Assembly: GCA_900317685.1 (NCBI GenBank) | Contig: ONHQ01000013.1 | Span: 1-64,000 of the forward strand | DNA: 64,000 nucleotides | DNA from: an uncultured Prevotella sp. | GTDB taxonomy: Bacteria; Bacteroidota; Bacteroidia; Bacteroidales; Bacteroidaceae | Reading direction: 5' to 3' | Shown: piece after piece, positions 9,782 to 18,477 of the stretch | How the letters are laid out: every line of letters starts with the position of its first letter | Position numbering within the stretch: position 1 is the first letter of the stretch | The notes under the pieces: model-generated | What the model was told of the DNA's origin: nothing | The model's input: only the letters and a program-made list of their open reading frames with translations | Database searches by the model: none | Program-made: the position numbers and the translations under genes

Positions 9782-11092
9782 TTAATCGTCCACTCGCTCG
9801 ATATGCGCACCCAGCTCATTGAGTCGCGTATCAATATTCTCGTATCCACGGTCGATCTGCTGGATGTTGTCGATGCGGCTGGTGCCATTGGCACTCATGG
9901 CTGCAATCAACAAAGCAATACCCGCACGGATATCCGGACTTGTCATGCGACCGGCACGCAAACGGATGCGATGATCCTGACCGATGACCACGGCACGATG
10001 AGGATCACAAAGGATGATCTGAGCACCCATGTCGATGAGCTTATCGACAAAGAACAAACGGCTCTCGAACATCTTCTGATGGATGAGTACGGAACCGCGC
10101 GCCTGTGTGGCTACGACGAGAAGCACGGACAGCAAGTCGGGAGTCAGTCCTGGCCATGGAGCGTCGGCTAATGTCATGATCGTACCGTCGATAAACGACT
10201 GCACCTCGTAGTGGTTATGGTGTGGAATGACGAGGTCATCGCCTTCTTCCTTCACCTTCACGCCCAACCGACGGAAGGCATCAGGGATGATGCCGAGGTT
10301 GCGCAGGGACACATCTTTGATGCGGATGCCATTGCCAACCATTGCCGCCATGCCGATGAACGAACCTACCTCGATCATGTCGGGCAGTACATGGTGCTCA
10401 GCACCGTGCAGACTTGTTACTCCGACAATTGTGATCAGGTTGCTGCCGATGCCACTGATGTTGGCGCCCATAGCATTGAGCAGATGGCAGAGCTGTTGGA
10501 TATAAGGTTCACAGGCGGCGTTGTAGATCGTCGTCGTGCCTTTAGCCAGCACGGCAGCCATGATGATGTTGGCCGTACCGGTCACGCTGGCTTCGTCGAG
10601 AAGCATGTAGGTGCCCTTGAGATGCTGGGCCCGTATCTGAAAGACGCTGCAATCCTCACTGTGCTCAAGCTTGGCGCCGAGTTTCTTGAAGCCAAGGAAG
10701 TGAGTGTCAAGACGGCGGCGCCCGATCTTGTCTCCTCCGGGCTTGGCCACTGTAGCCTTACCAAAGCGACCAAGCAGTGGGCCAAACATCAGCACAGAGC
10801 CGCGCAGGGCAGCACACTTCTTCACAAACTCCAGGCTGTCGAGATAGTCGAGATTGAGCTCGTCTGCCTGAAACGTATAGTCGCCGGGCGCATTGGCTGT
10901 CACCTTCACCCCGATGTCCTTGAGCAGTCTGATCAGATTGTTGACGTCGAGAATATTAGGGACATTGCTGATCCTCACTGCGTCGCTCGTGAGCAACGTG
11001 GCGCAGATCACCTCCAAAGCCTCGTTCTTGGCACCCTGAGGCATGATGGTTCCACTCAGGGCATGGCCGCCTTCGATAATGAATGATGCCAT
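9782..11092 (-). CDS. murA: UDP-N-acetylglucosamine 1-carboxyvinyltransferase with Asp in place of the active-site Cys
   Basis: The 436-residue protein (family about 420-435) catalyses transfer of enolpyruvate from PEP to UDP-GlcNAc, the first committed step of peptidoglycan synthesis. The substrate-binding AKNEAL motif is at residues 21-26. The loop that reads PGGCxIGxRPxDxH in E. coli reads PGGDKIGRRRLDTH here (118-131), so the Cys115 equivalent is Asp121. The codon is GAC on the minus strand (plus positions 10730-10732). Asp at this site is established in other bacteria to allow catalysis while blocking fosfomycin adduct formation. The gene lies between DUF4290 and rimM. Confidence 0.97.
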   Translation of the reverse strand: MASFIIEGGHALSGTIMPQGAKNEALEVICATLLTSDAVRISNVPNILDVNNLIRLLKDIGVKVTANAPGDYTFQADELNLDYLDSLEFVKKCAALRGSVLMFGPLLGRFGKATVAKPGGDKIGRRRLDTHFLGFKKLGAKLEHSEDCSVFQIRAQHLKGTYMLLDEASVTGTANIIMAAVLAKGTTTIYNAACEPYIQQLCHLLNAMGANISGIGSNLITIVGVTSLHGAEHHVLPDMIEVGSFIGMAAMVGNGIRIKDVSLRNLGIIPDAFRRLGVKVKEEGDDLVIPHHNHYEVQSFIDGTIMTLADAPWPGLTPDLLSVLLVVATQARGSVLIHQKMFESRLFFVDKLIDMGAQIILCDPHRAVVIGQDHRIRLRAGRMTSPDIRAGIALLIAAMSANGTSRIDNIQQIDRGYENIDTRLNELGAHIERVDD

Positions 11093-11104
11093 AAGCTGTC
11101 GTTA

Positions 11105-11713
11105 TTACTTTCTTTTGCGTTTTCTGGAAGGAGCGGGTTGTTGGCGCTCGCGCGTGTTGATCTTCTCAAACTTAAACGTGTCCAAGTCGAGTTGAATCTT
11201 TCCATCGGTATATCGTGCCAGGTCGTCGGCGACTTTCTCATTGTCGCTGTAGCCGTGGCTCCACTGCACGAGGTCGCGCTTCATCTGGTTGGCTGTCAGT
11301 GCCACGAGATGGTCACGCTCTGGTCCGGGCTCCATCGTCTTCAGCTGATCAAAGAGTTCAAAGACCATCGAACCATAGTGGCGCACGGGAATACGCGACA
11401 TCGGATAAGGCACCGCCTGGGGCTTGTCAAGGATCACCTTAGCCTCACTGACATCGTAGGGCCAGTCAATATCCAGCTTGAAATCGGTCATCAGTGCCAG
11501 ATGGTCCCAAAGCTTCTGCTTATAGTCTGCACTCTCGCGTACCTGTGGGAACATCCGCTCCATCGTAGCGACGATTGTATATGCACAGCGCAACCGCTCG
11601 GCCTTGGTCTTCAGTCCTACGGCATAGTCTGCCATGTTCTGCACTTCACGGCCATATTCCGGCAAGACGAGCTTCTCGCGCTGGGTGTTATAGTCTAATC
11701 CTTTAATATTCAT
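11105..11713 (-). CDS. DUF4290 family protein
   Basis: This 202-residue soluble protein of the DUF4290 family is restricted to Bacteroidetes and typically encoded directly before murA, as here (12-nt gap). It begins MNIKGLDYNTQREKLVLPEYGREVQ, is mostly alpha-helical through about residue 170, and ends in a basic tail (PAPSRKRKRK). The function is unknown; the conserved link to murA suggests a cell-envelope or growth role, but nothing in the sequence shows an activity. Confidence 0.85.
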   Translation of the reverse strand: MNIKGLDYNTQREKLVLPEYGREVQNMADYAVGLKTKAERLRCAYTIVATMERMFPQVRESADYKQKLWDHLALMTDFKLDIDWPYDVSEAKVILDKPQAVPYPMSRIPVRHYGSMVFELFDQLKTMEPGPERDHLVALTANQMKRDLVQWSHGYSDNEKVADDLARYTDGKIQLDLDTFKFEKINTRERQQPAPSRKRKRK

Positions 11714-11769
11714 GTGTGGTAACGTGTGGCTTTCGCCATTTATGTAGTGTGGAGTAGTAAGAGATTTGC

Positions 11770-12462
11770 TTACAGAAGTTTACGTGGTAACTTCGCCACA
11801 AAGTTCTTGAGATAGAACGGCACGAAATAGGCAACATCCTCAAACTTCTCCTGAGCCATGCGCTTTTCTGCCAGTGGCAGCATGTTCTTGGCGATTGGCT
11901 CAATGCCTTCGATGAAGTGTGCATTGGGATGATTGATGGCATCCTTGCATTTCAGCGCACCGTTACCGAAGAAGTAGACAGGATGCTCATCGAGAAATGC
12001 TTTGTAGGTATCGCCGTCCACCACATCGGCATGGATGGGACGCACCTCATGGAGTGAGCGGTCGAAAAGTTGGGCATAGACTTCCATGCGACGGGCATCA
12101 AGCATCGGACACAGCAACGCATCCTCTTCCTGCACCATCTCCTGCAACAATACCGGCACACAGAGCAACTCCAGTGTAGGCACGCCGATGAGCTTCAGCC
12201 CACGGCCATAGCAGATGCCCTTGGCCATCGACACGCCAATGCGCAGGCCTGTGTAAGAGCCAGGACCGCAACTCACGGCAACGGCATCCAAGGGGATGGC
12301 ATGGTTATCGGTGAAAGAGAGTGCCTCGTCGACAAACGATCCCAAACGCTCGGCATGATTGGGGCCGCTATGATCTTCTTTCTCAAAAAAACAGCTTCCG
12401 TCTTGCGTGACGGCTACGGAGCACACATTCGTGCTCGTTTCTATATTCAGTATGCAAGACAT
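11770..12462 (-). CDS. tsaB: tRNA threonylcarbamoyladenosine biosynthesis protein TsaB
   Basis: The 230-residue protein shows the ASKHA N-terminal signature ILNIETSTNVCSVAV (residues 4-18) and VSCGPGSYTGLRIGVSMAKG (about 64-83), both typical of TsaB. TsaB pairs with TsaD and TsaE to make t6A37 on ANN-decoding tRNAs. It lacks the metal-binding histidines of TsaD, as expected. The gene has its own promoter, diverging from yicC. The 56-nt gap to the DUF4290 gene would permit readthrough. Confidence 0.93.
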   Translation of the reverse strand: MSCILNIETSTNVCSVAVTQDGSCFFEKEDHSGPNHAERLGSFVDEALSFTDNHAIPLDAVAVSCGPGSYTGLRIGVSMAKGICYGRGLKLIGVPTLELLCVPVLLQEMVQEEDALLCPMLDARRMEVYAQLFDRSLHEVRPIHADVVDGDTYKAFLDEHPVYFFGNGALKCKDAINHPNAHFIEGIEPIAKNMLPLAEKRMAQEKFEDVAYFVPFYLKNFVAKLPRKLL

Positions 12463-12520
12463 AATCTAAAACTCTTTGTATATTCTCACTTGCTTATCTA
12501 TCAAGTATGTCTATTCTGTG

Positions 12521-12528
12521 CAAAGATA
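12521..12528 (-). promoter_or_regulatory. -7 element of the tsaB promoter
   Basis: The minus strand reads TATCTTTG followed by C, a good TAnnTTTG match, about 58 nt ahead of the tsaB start. A clear -33 TTG is not visible. Confidence 0.55.
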
Positions 12529-12622
12529 GCTAATTTGTAGCACTTAGAGAGTATTCAACACGCTTTTTTAAGAAAATAAAGGAAATAGTCGGTCTGCAAG
12601 CACTTATCTCCCCGTTTTTTTG

Positions 12623-12630
12623 TATATTTG
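12623..12630 (+). promoter_or_regulatory. -7 element of the yicC promoter
   Basis: TATATTTG followed by C matches the Bacteroidetes -7 consensus 26 nt before the yicC ATG. The -33 side is A/T-rich but lacks a clean TTG. Confidence 0.55.
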
Positions 12631-12656
12631 CACGAACTAAATTATATCAAGTCGTT

Positions 12657-13532
12657 ATGATACAGTCAATGACAGGCTATGGCCGCGCTACAGTGACCTT
12701 TCAAGCCAAGAAGATACACATTGAGGTGAAGTCGCTCAACAGCAAGGCCCTCGACCTTTCCACACGCATCGCTCCCGTCTACCGCGAAAAGGAGATGGAG
12801 ATCAGACAGATGATTGCCAAAGCGCTCGTCCGTGGCAAAGTGGACTTCTCTATTTGGATTGAGAAAGACGACACACAGGCCAGTATGCCCATCAACACCG
12901 AGATTGTAGAGTCGTACTATAAGCAGATCAAAGCGGTCTCTGCCAAGACCGGCATTCCTGAGCCGCAGAACTGGTACGATGTGTTGCTGCGTCTGCCCGA
13001 CACTCTCGGGAAACCGGAGGAAGAGGAACTCTGTGACGAGGAGTGGACGACCGTACGTGCGGGTATTGAGGCTGCTCTTGCTGACCTGCAGGCTTTCCGC
13101 CGTCAGGAAGGTGCCGCACTGGAGAAGAAGTTCCACGAGAAGATCGACAATATCGAGGCATTGCTGAAGTCTATCGAGCCCTTCGAGAAGAGCCGCGTGC
13201 CTAAGATCAAAGAGGCGATCGTCAAAGGCCTGGAACAGATCCCTGAGGTCGACTACGACAAGAACCGGTTGGAGCAGGAACTCATCTATTATATCGAGAA
13301 GCTGGACATCAGCGAGGAGAAGCAGCGACTGACCAATCACCTAAAATACTTCCGCGAGACGCTTGCCGAGGACACTCCCAACGGCAAGAAGCTGGGCTTC
13401 ATCGCACAGGAGATGGGACGCGAAATCAATACTACGGGTTCCAAGAGCAACCAGGCTGAGATGCAGAACATCGTCGTGAAAATGAAAGACGAGCTCGAGC
13501 AGATCAAGGAACAGGTGCTCAACGCGTTGTAA
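12657..13532 (+). CDS. YicC-family endoribonuclease
   Basis: The 291-residue protein starts with the family signature MIQSMTGYGRA and ends with the DUF1732-type C-terminal region (GFIAQEMGREINTTGSKSNQAEMQNIVVKMKDELEQIKEQ, segments 250-290), in which the conserved GREINT.GSK acidic/polar motif is intact. YicC proteins are stress-linked endoribonucleases that cooperate with RNA decay in E. coli; the role in Bacteroidetes is not established. The gene is followed by gmk and nadD, a common Bacteroidales order. Confidence 0.9.
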   Translation: MIQSMTGYGRATVTFQAKKIHIEVKSLNSKALDLSTRIAPVYREKEMEIRQMIAKALVRGKVDFSIWIEKDDTQASMPINTEIVESYYKQIKAVSAKTGIPEPQNWYDVLLRLPDTLGKPEEEELCDEEWTTVRAGIEAALADLQAFRRQEGAALEKKFHEKIDNIEALLKSIEPFEKSRVPKIKEAIVKGLEQIPEVDYDKNRLEQELIYYIEKLDISEEKQRLTNHLKYFRETLAEDTPNGKKLGFIAQEMGREINTTGSKSNQAEMQNIVVKMKDELEQIKEQVLNAL

Positions 13533-13839
13533 AGAACAGCTTCCCCCCCACCAGCCTCCCCCCAAAACAGCCTCACCCCCAACCCCTCCCCAAAAGGGAG
13601 GGGAGTGATATGCTCCAAGAGTCGGGCAAGGGCGCAAAAACACAAAGAGCGCAGTAAGGGCGCAAAAGCGCCAAAGGGCCAGCGCCAAAGAATCAGCGCC
13701 AAAGGACCGCAGCTATTCAGTGAGCCAGCAGGTTTGCAGAACAGCAGTTTATCGCTTGGTTCTGTATGACGCTGCTCAGCAGCGTCCTCCCGTCTTGTCC
13801 CTCATTCATTATTCTTCATTCATCATTCATCATTTTACA
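13533..13839 (+). repeat. noncoding repeat-rich spacer between yicC and gmk
   Basis: It contains, in order, a C-rich stretch, a palindromic core CCCCTCCC-N5-GGGAGGGG at 13583-13603 of a repeat family seen elsewhere in the window, a G/C/A-rich part with repeated GCGCCAAAG or GCGCAAAA units (13630-13705), and a TTCATTCATCATT-type simple repeat at about 13801-13835 immediately before gmk. No gene is supported; the frame open into gmk from 13720 is noncoding. Confidence 0.6.
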
Positions 13840-14409
13840 ATGGGTAAACTCATCATATTCTCCGCACCATCAGGCAGTGGCAAAAGCACCATCGTGAGCT
13901 GGCTGATGAAAGAACATCCCGAACTGAAGCTGGCCTTCTCCATCAGCTGTACGAGCCGTGCACCGCGTGGCACCGAGCGCAATGGCGTGGAATATTTCTT
14001 CCTCACTGCCGACGAATTTAAGAAGAAGATACAGGCCGGCGAGTTTCTGGAATACGAAGAAGTCTATACCGACCGTTTCTATGGCACGCTGAAGTCGCAG
14101 GTAGAGACGCAGACGGCAAGAGGCGAAAACGTTGTCTTCGACGTCGACGTGAAGGGTGGCTGCAACATCAAGCGGCAGTACGGCGACCGCGCCCTGAGCC
14201 TCTTCATCCAACCACCATCGATCGACGAACTGCGCAACAGACTCGTACATCGTGCCACCGATGCGCCGGAAGTCATCGAGCAGCGACTGGCCAAAGCCTC
14301 CTACGAGCTGACCTTTGCTCCTCAGTTCGACCACGTTGTTGTCAACGACAACCTGAAGAAAGCCGAAGAGGAGACCTATCGTCTCGTCAAAGATTTCCTG
14401 GAGAAATAA
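13840..14409 (+). CDS. gmk: guanylate kinase
   Basis: The 189-residue enzyme phosphorylates GMP to GDP using ATP. The P-loop FSAPSGSGKST lies at residues 6-16 and the GMP-binding region SCTSRAPRGTERNGVEYFF at about 34-52. An upstream in-frame extension to 13720 is rejected because its 40 residues come from the simple repeat before the gene, and the natural family start is MGKLIIFSAPSG. The gene is 12 nt ahead of nadD and probably cotranscribed with it. Confidence 0.96.
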   Translation: MGKLIIFSAPSGSGKSTIVSWLMKEHPELKLAFSISCTSRAPRGTERNGVEYFFLTADEFKKKIQAGEFLEYEEVYTDRFYGTLKSQVETQTARGENVVFDVDVKGGCNIKRQYGDRALSLFIQPPSIDELRNRLVHRATDAPEVIEQRLAKASYELTFAPQFDHVVVNDNLKKAEEETYRLVKDFLEK

Positions 14410-14421
14410 CCGCACCACGCT

Positions 14422-14994
14422 ATGGCTCGTATCGGCATCTTCGGAGGCAGCTTCAATCCTATCCATGTCGGACACATCGCCTTGGCGCGCCAGCTCCTTA
14501 GGTTGGCACGTCTTGACGAGATTCTTTTTGTCGTCTCGCCGCTGAACCCCTTCAAGAAGCAGGCCACCGACCTGATGGCCGACGACTATCGTCTGGCCCT
14601 CGTGGAGATGGCATTGCAGGAAGAGCCCAAGATGAGAGCCTGCGATGTGGAATTCCATCTGTCCAAGCCTTCTTATATGTGGCGCACGCTTGAGTATCTG
14701 AGCCAGTCGCGCCCTGACGACGAGTTCGTGTTGATCATCGGTGCTGACAACTGGTTGGCCTTTAACCGCTGGGCACACTACGAAGAGATTCTCAGCCGCT
14801 ACGAACTCGCTGTCTATCCGCGCCCCGGCTATCCCATTGACACCACTTCTCTACCAACCAACGTACATGTATACTCCACCATGCTCTTTCCGGAAAACAG
14901 CACAGAGATCAGACGGCGGCTCGTTGCCGGTGAGTCGATCCACGGATTGGTTCCGTTAAAGATTGAAACGGAACTGACTAAAAATAAACATTAG
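14422..14994 (+). CDS. nadD: nicotinate-nucleotide adenylyltransferase
   Basis: The 190-residue nucleotidyltransferase makes deamido-NAD from NaMN and ATP. The GxFxPxHxGH signature is present as GGSFNPIHVGHIALA (residues 8-22) and the C-terminal ATP-binding motif as STEIRRRL (about 163-170). It follows gmk with a 12-nt gap. Confidence 0.95.
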   Translation: MARIGIFGGSFNPIHVGHIALARQLLRLARLDEILFVVSPLNPFKKQATDLMADDYRLALVEMALQEEPKMRACDVEFHLSKPSYMWRTLEYLSQSRPDDEFVLIIGADNWLAFNRWAHYEEILSRYELAVYPRPGYPIDTTSLPTNVHVYSTMLFPENSTEIRRRLVAGESIHGLVPLKIETELTKNKH

Positions 14995-15056
14995 CAATTA
15001 CGCAACGCTTTTCGAGTGGAGGATAGTCATCAAAAAACGTTCCGACTTATAGGTAA

Positions 15057-15110
15057 AACGTTCGTCAGTCAATTGGCAAACAATTGTCAACCAATAGGCT
15101 GACGTTCGTT
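15057..15110. repeat. imperfect inverted repeat after nadD
   Basis: AACGTTCGTCAG (15057-15068) pairs with CTGACGTTCGTT (15099-15110) with two mismatches, and an inner CAATTG / CAATTG pair lies between. More GTCTGAC and AACGTTC-like pieces flank it. It lies between convergent genes, may act as a terminator or extragenic palindromic element, and has no T-run directly adjacent. Confidence 0.5.
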
Positions 15111-15157
15111 TGACCAATCGTCTGACAATTCTTTCAGAGTCGCAGAAACAGCCCTTT

Positions 15158-15658
15158 CTATTTCAGCGCATGCAATACTTGTGCTGCTGCCTCGGTAGCG
15201 TAGTGCCTGTCGTAGCCTGCGTTGAAGCGCAGCGTACCCATTTGCTTGTCGTTGGTGTTGATGATAATCTGATACTCCCCGACGGTATAGGGCGTGGCAG
15301 AGTTCTTTGAGGATACGCCCGTAATGCTGTCAAAGGGGATGCGTTTCCCGCCAGCAATGAGGAAGCGACCGGTTGCGTAGATGAGAATTGTGCCGAGCGG
15401 TTCGTTGGCCCGGCTTGGGTCGATGATCACAACGTCGGTAGGTTGACCGTATTGTGCAATGATTTCATCCAAAGTAGCCTTGTCGCTCGGGTCACCATCG
15501 ATCAGCCATTGTGCTTTTTTATTGTGTTTATACATCAGCAGGACGAGGCCATAGATGAGCAGTAGTATTAAGGCTGCAGGCCACCAGCCGCACAAGAGCA
15601 ATATGAGAGCGACGAGGGCGTAGATGATGAATCCTAGGATGTTGTTTCTTCTTTCCAT
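15158..15658 (-). CDS. small membrane protein of unknown function
   Basis: The 166-residue protein has two adjacent hydrophobic segments near the N-terminus (about residues 8-24 and 26-42, separated by GWWP). A soluble domain follows whose beta-rich part (IPFDSITGVSSKN, EYQIIINTNDK) resembles a PH-like fold of membrane-anchored bacterial proteins. The family is not recognised with certainty. It lies 48 nt downstream of the hydrolase fusion gene on the same strand and may be cotranscribed with it. Confidence 0.6.
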   Translation of the reverse strand: MERRNNILGFIIYALVALILLLCGWWPAALILLLIYGLVLLMYKHNKKAQWLIDGDPSDKATLDEIIAQYGQPTDVVIIDPSRANEPLGTILIYATGRFLIAGGKRIPFDSITGVSSKNSATPYTVGEYQIIINTNDKQMGTLRFNAGYDRHYATEAAAQVLHALK

Positions 15659-15706
15659 AGCTGGGATGTTGAGGGTGAATGGCAGGATGTTGGTGAGTGA
15701 ACGATG

Positions 15707-16723
15707 TTACTGCCCTCCGAGCCGTTCAAAGTAGGTGATGATCTCGTCCCATGTCTTAAACTCATCGCTGCCGAGCTGAATGCCCGTACCCATGAAATTG
15801 TCGTCAGGGAGCATGTCTATGAAGTAGTCGCCGTAGAGCAATGCTTTTTGGTTGGCATAGATGACGTGGTCGTGAGCTGGCGTGGAGAGATATTGCTCCA
15901 CCCATGCGGCCGCGTCGGCCAAGTGCTGATGGTCGTTGGTGGGAGCCGTAGCGACGATGTAGACCTGATAGTTTTCGATCAGCATCCGGTAGGCTTTCAC
16001 CAGACTTGCTTTGGGTTTGCCGTAGCCGTCGACCAAAGCCGAGAAGTCGATGTAGACGATGGGACGCTCACGTTCTTCTTGTTTGTCGTCGATCCAGCGG
16101 ATGACCGGGACCACGCCATTGAGGAAACTCTTGTCGTCCATGCGGTGCTCGCCATGGAAGTGAGCGGCTTGGGGATAGTGGCTGCGGTAGAGGTCAAAGG
16201 TGTGGACCACCGGATCCTCGTCGCCGAAGAGCCCCCATACGTGGCTCTGCTCTTCCTTTTTCTGCTCCTCATCCATGGCTTCCAACTCTACAAAGCACTG
16301 GTCGGTCAGCTCTTTATATTCTTTTTCAAGGGCTTTGGTGACCATAAACTCTGTCTCGCCGTCCTGACGGGGATTCTGCCAGGTTTGCTTTCCGGTCATG
16401 CCATGTTCCTTCATGGTCTGTGCCATCTGGAAAGCGGGATTGACCAGGATACGGTCGAAGCCATAGAGCAGTTCGGTGTACATGCCGCCCATAGAGGTGC
16501 CGATGATCAGATCAGGCTTTTCTTCCTCTGCCTTCTGCCGCAGTAAAGCCAGTCCGTCGGCAGGGTGGAGGGGGATGTCATAGGCTACCACAGTGGTGTT
16601 GGGGAAGATCTGGCGGATCAGCTTCACCGTGCCAGACGAGGCTGCGGAGCCGAAGCCGTGGTTATACATGATCTTCTTTCCCTTCATCAGCTCAGGGAAC
16701 TGCTTGATATATTCGTTTTCCAT
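15707..16723 (-). CDS. YqiA-like alpha/beta hydrolase fused to a degenerate HAD nucleotidase-like domain
   Basis: The N-terminal part (residues 14-210) is a compact alpha/beta hydrolase of the YqiA/UPF0227 type: HGFGSAASS at 22-30, nucleophile-elbow GTSMGG with Ser77, and probable acid and His near Asp168-Asp170 and His193. The C-terminal part (221-338) resembles 5'(3')-deoxyribonucleotidases of the HAD superfamily (VYIDFSALVDGYG, VYIVATAPTND, GDYFID). The DxDxx catalytic motif is reduced to DFSAL and the terminal DYLIDD-like motif to DYFIDM, so the HAD part is probably inactive. It follows the acyl-CoA synthetase with a 9-nt gap. An esterase or thioesterase role is inferred only. Confidence 0.75.
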   Translation of the reverse strand: MENEYIKQFPELMKGKKIMYNHGFGSAASSGTVKLIRQIFPNTTVVAYDIPLHPADGLALLRQKAEEEKPDLIIGTSMGGMYTELLYGFDRILVNPAFQMAQTMKEHGMTGKQTWQNPRQDGETEFMVTKALEKEYKELTDQCFVELEAMDEEQKKEEQSHVWGLFGDEDPVVHTFDLYRSHYPQAAHFHGEHRMDDKSFLNGVVPVIRWIDDKQEERERPIVYIDFSALVDGYGKPKASLVKAYRMLIENYQVYIVATAPTNDHQHLADAAAWVEQYLSTPAHDHVIYANQKALLYGDYFIDMLPDDNFMGTGIQLGSDEFKTWDEIITYFERLGGQ

Positions 16724-16732
16724 GTGTGTGCG

Positions 16733-18424
16733 TTATTTCTTTTCCTGATATTTCTCTTCATCGTTCTCGCGTATCTCCACGCGCCGGATCTTACCGGAAA
16801 TCGTCTTTGGCAGTTCATCGACAAACTCGATGACACGCGGATACTTGTAGGGTGCGGTCTCGTGCTTGACGTGGTCCTGCAACTCCTTGACAAGGTCCGG
16901 TCCGGCTTTGGCTTTGTATTCCTGACTCAGAACGATCGTTGCTTTCACCACCATGCCGCGGATGGGATCGGGAACGCCCGTCACGGCACACTCCACAACA
17001 GCGGGGTGGGTCATCAACGCATTCTCCACTTCGAAGGGTCCGATACGGTAGCCGCTGCTCTTGATGACGTCGTCGGTGCGGCCTACAAACCAGTAGTAGC
17101 CCTCCTCGTCGCGCCACGCCATGTCACCAGTGTGGTAGATGCCGTCGTGCCAGGCCTCCTTGGTCTTCTCGGGATCGCGGTAATAGCCTTTGAACAGACC
17201 GATAGGTTTCACGTCACCGATGCGGATGCAGATCTCGCCTTTCTCGCCATCTTCGCAGTCAGTGCCGTCGGGACGGAGCAGGCATACGTCGTACTGTGGG
17301 TTGGGTTTGCCCATGCTGCCGGGTTTCGGCTTGATCCATGGGAAGGTGCCAAGCGTCATCGTTGTCTCAGTCTGGCCGAAGCCTTCATAGATATGTATGC
17401 CTGTGCGCTGGTAGAAAGTCTCTTCCACGGAGGGATTCATCGCCTCGCCGGCGGTGGTACAGTACTCCAGACTGCTGAGGTCGTACTTGGAGAAGTCCTC
17501 AAGAATCATGAAGCGGTAGATAGTAGGCGGCGCACAGAACGAGGTGATGCGGTATTTCTCGATCTGCCGCATAATCTTTTCGGCCGTGAACTTTTCGTGA
17601 TCGAAGACAAAGACGGTGGCTCCGGCAAACCATTGTCCGTAGAGCTTGCCCCACACGGCCTTGCCCCATCCTGTGTCGGCTACGGTGAGATGAACGCTGT
17701 TCTCGTTGAGGTTGTGCCAGAAACAGCCCGTCGTGAGGTGTCCCATGGCATAGAGGAAGTCGTGGGCAACCATCTTCGGCTCGCCGCTCGTGCCGCTGGT
17801 GAAGTACATCAGCATGGTGTCCTCGTTGGTATTGACAAACTCGGGACGACGGAAATGAGGCGCCTCTGCCCATTCCTTGCGCCAGTCGTGGAAGCCTTCG
17901 GGCACGGCTTTGTCCTGCTGGGCCATGGAGTTTACGGCCACGAGTTGCTTGACGGTGGGACTCTCTGCCATGGCTTCGCTGACCTGTGTGGTGACGTATT
18001 CGTCGTTGCAGCAAATGATTGCCTTCACGCTGGCCCGGTTGTTGCGGTAGATGATGTCGCCCTTGGTGAGCATGTGTGTGGCAGGAATGGCAACGGCCCC
18101 CAGCTTGCACAGGGCCATCATGCTCAGCCACCACTGGTAGTGGCGCTTGAGGATGAGCATGACCTTATCGCCGTGGACGATGCCCAGCTGCTGGAAATAG
18201 GCGGCTGTCCGGTCGGTTTGCTCCTTGAACTGGCGGAAAGTGGTGTGCACCTCTTCGCCGCGTTCACTGGTCCACAGCAGGCATACCTTGTCGGGCTTCA
18301 GGCGTGCCCACTCGTCCATGACATCGTAGGCAAAGTTGAAATTCTCGGGAATAATAAAATGAAGGTGATCCTTGAAATCTTGTTCCGACGTGAAATGCGT
18401 CTGAGTAAGGAATCTTTCTATCAT
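16733..18424 (-). CDS. AMP-forming acyl-CoA synthetase
   Basis: The 563-residue ANL-superfamily ligase activates a carboxylic acid as acyl-AMP and transfers it to CoA. Motifs in order are the P-loop YFTSGTSGEPKMVAHD (about residue 210), YEGFGQTETT (about 345), the adenylate-binding YHTGDMAWRDEEGYYWFVGR (about 440-460) and the C-terminal catalytic Lys in TISGKIRR. It resembles the acetyl/medium-chain acyl-CoA synthetases of gut Bacteroidales; chain length cannot be told. It lies between an XRE-cupin regulator gene and an esterase-like gene in one leftward operon. A very long frame open on the opposite strand (16565-18436) is a compositional shadow. Confidence 0.92.
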   Translation of the reverse strand: MIERFLTQTHFTSEQDFKDHLHFIIPENFNFAYDVMDEWARLKPDKVCLLWTSERGEEVHTTFRQFKEQTDRTAAYFQQLGIVHGDKVMLILKRHYQWWLSMMALCKLGAVAIPATHMLTKGDIIYRNNRASVKAIICCNDEYVTTQVSEAMAESPTVKQLVAVNSMAQQDKAVPEGFHDWRKEWAEAPHFRRPEFVNTNEDTMLMYFTSGTSGEPKMVAHDFLYAMGHLTTGCFWHNLNENSVHLTVADTGWGKAVWGKLYGQWFAGATVFVFDHEKFTAEKIMRQIEKYRITSFCAPPTIYRFMILEDFSKYDLSSLEYCTTAGEAMNPSVEETFYQRTGIHIYEGFGQTETTMTLGTFPWIKPKPGSMGKPNPQYDVCLLRPDGTDCEDGEKGEICIRIGDVKPIGLFKGYYRDPEKTKEAWHDGIYHTGDMAWRDEEGYYWFVGRTDDVIKSSGYRIGPFEVENALMTHPAVVECAVTGVPDPIRGMVVKATIVLSQEYKAKAGPDLVKELQDHVKHETAPYKYPRVIEFVDELPKTISGKIRRVEIRENDEEKYQEKK

Positions 18425-18477
18425 GATGGTGAATGAATTTTTACCTTTTAACGTGTAAGCGTCTTGTGGGAGACAGA

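Noticed and set aside
13720-13839. 40-codon in-frame extension of gmk
   Set aside because: It is encoded by the simple repeat before gmk and is absent from the family; the natural start is MGKLIIFSAPSG at 13840.
16565-18436. Very long plus-strand open frame (over 600 codons) opposite the acyl-CoA synthetase
   Set aside because: It is the antisense shadow of a clear ANL enzyme in a GC-biased gene; it has no recognisable domain, promoter or ribosome-binding site.
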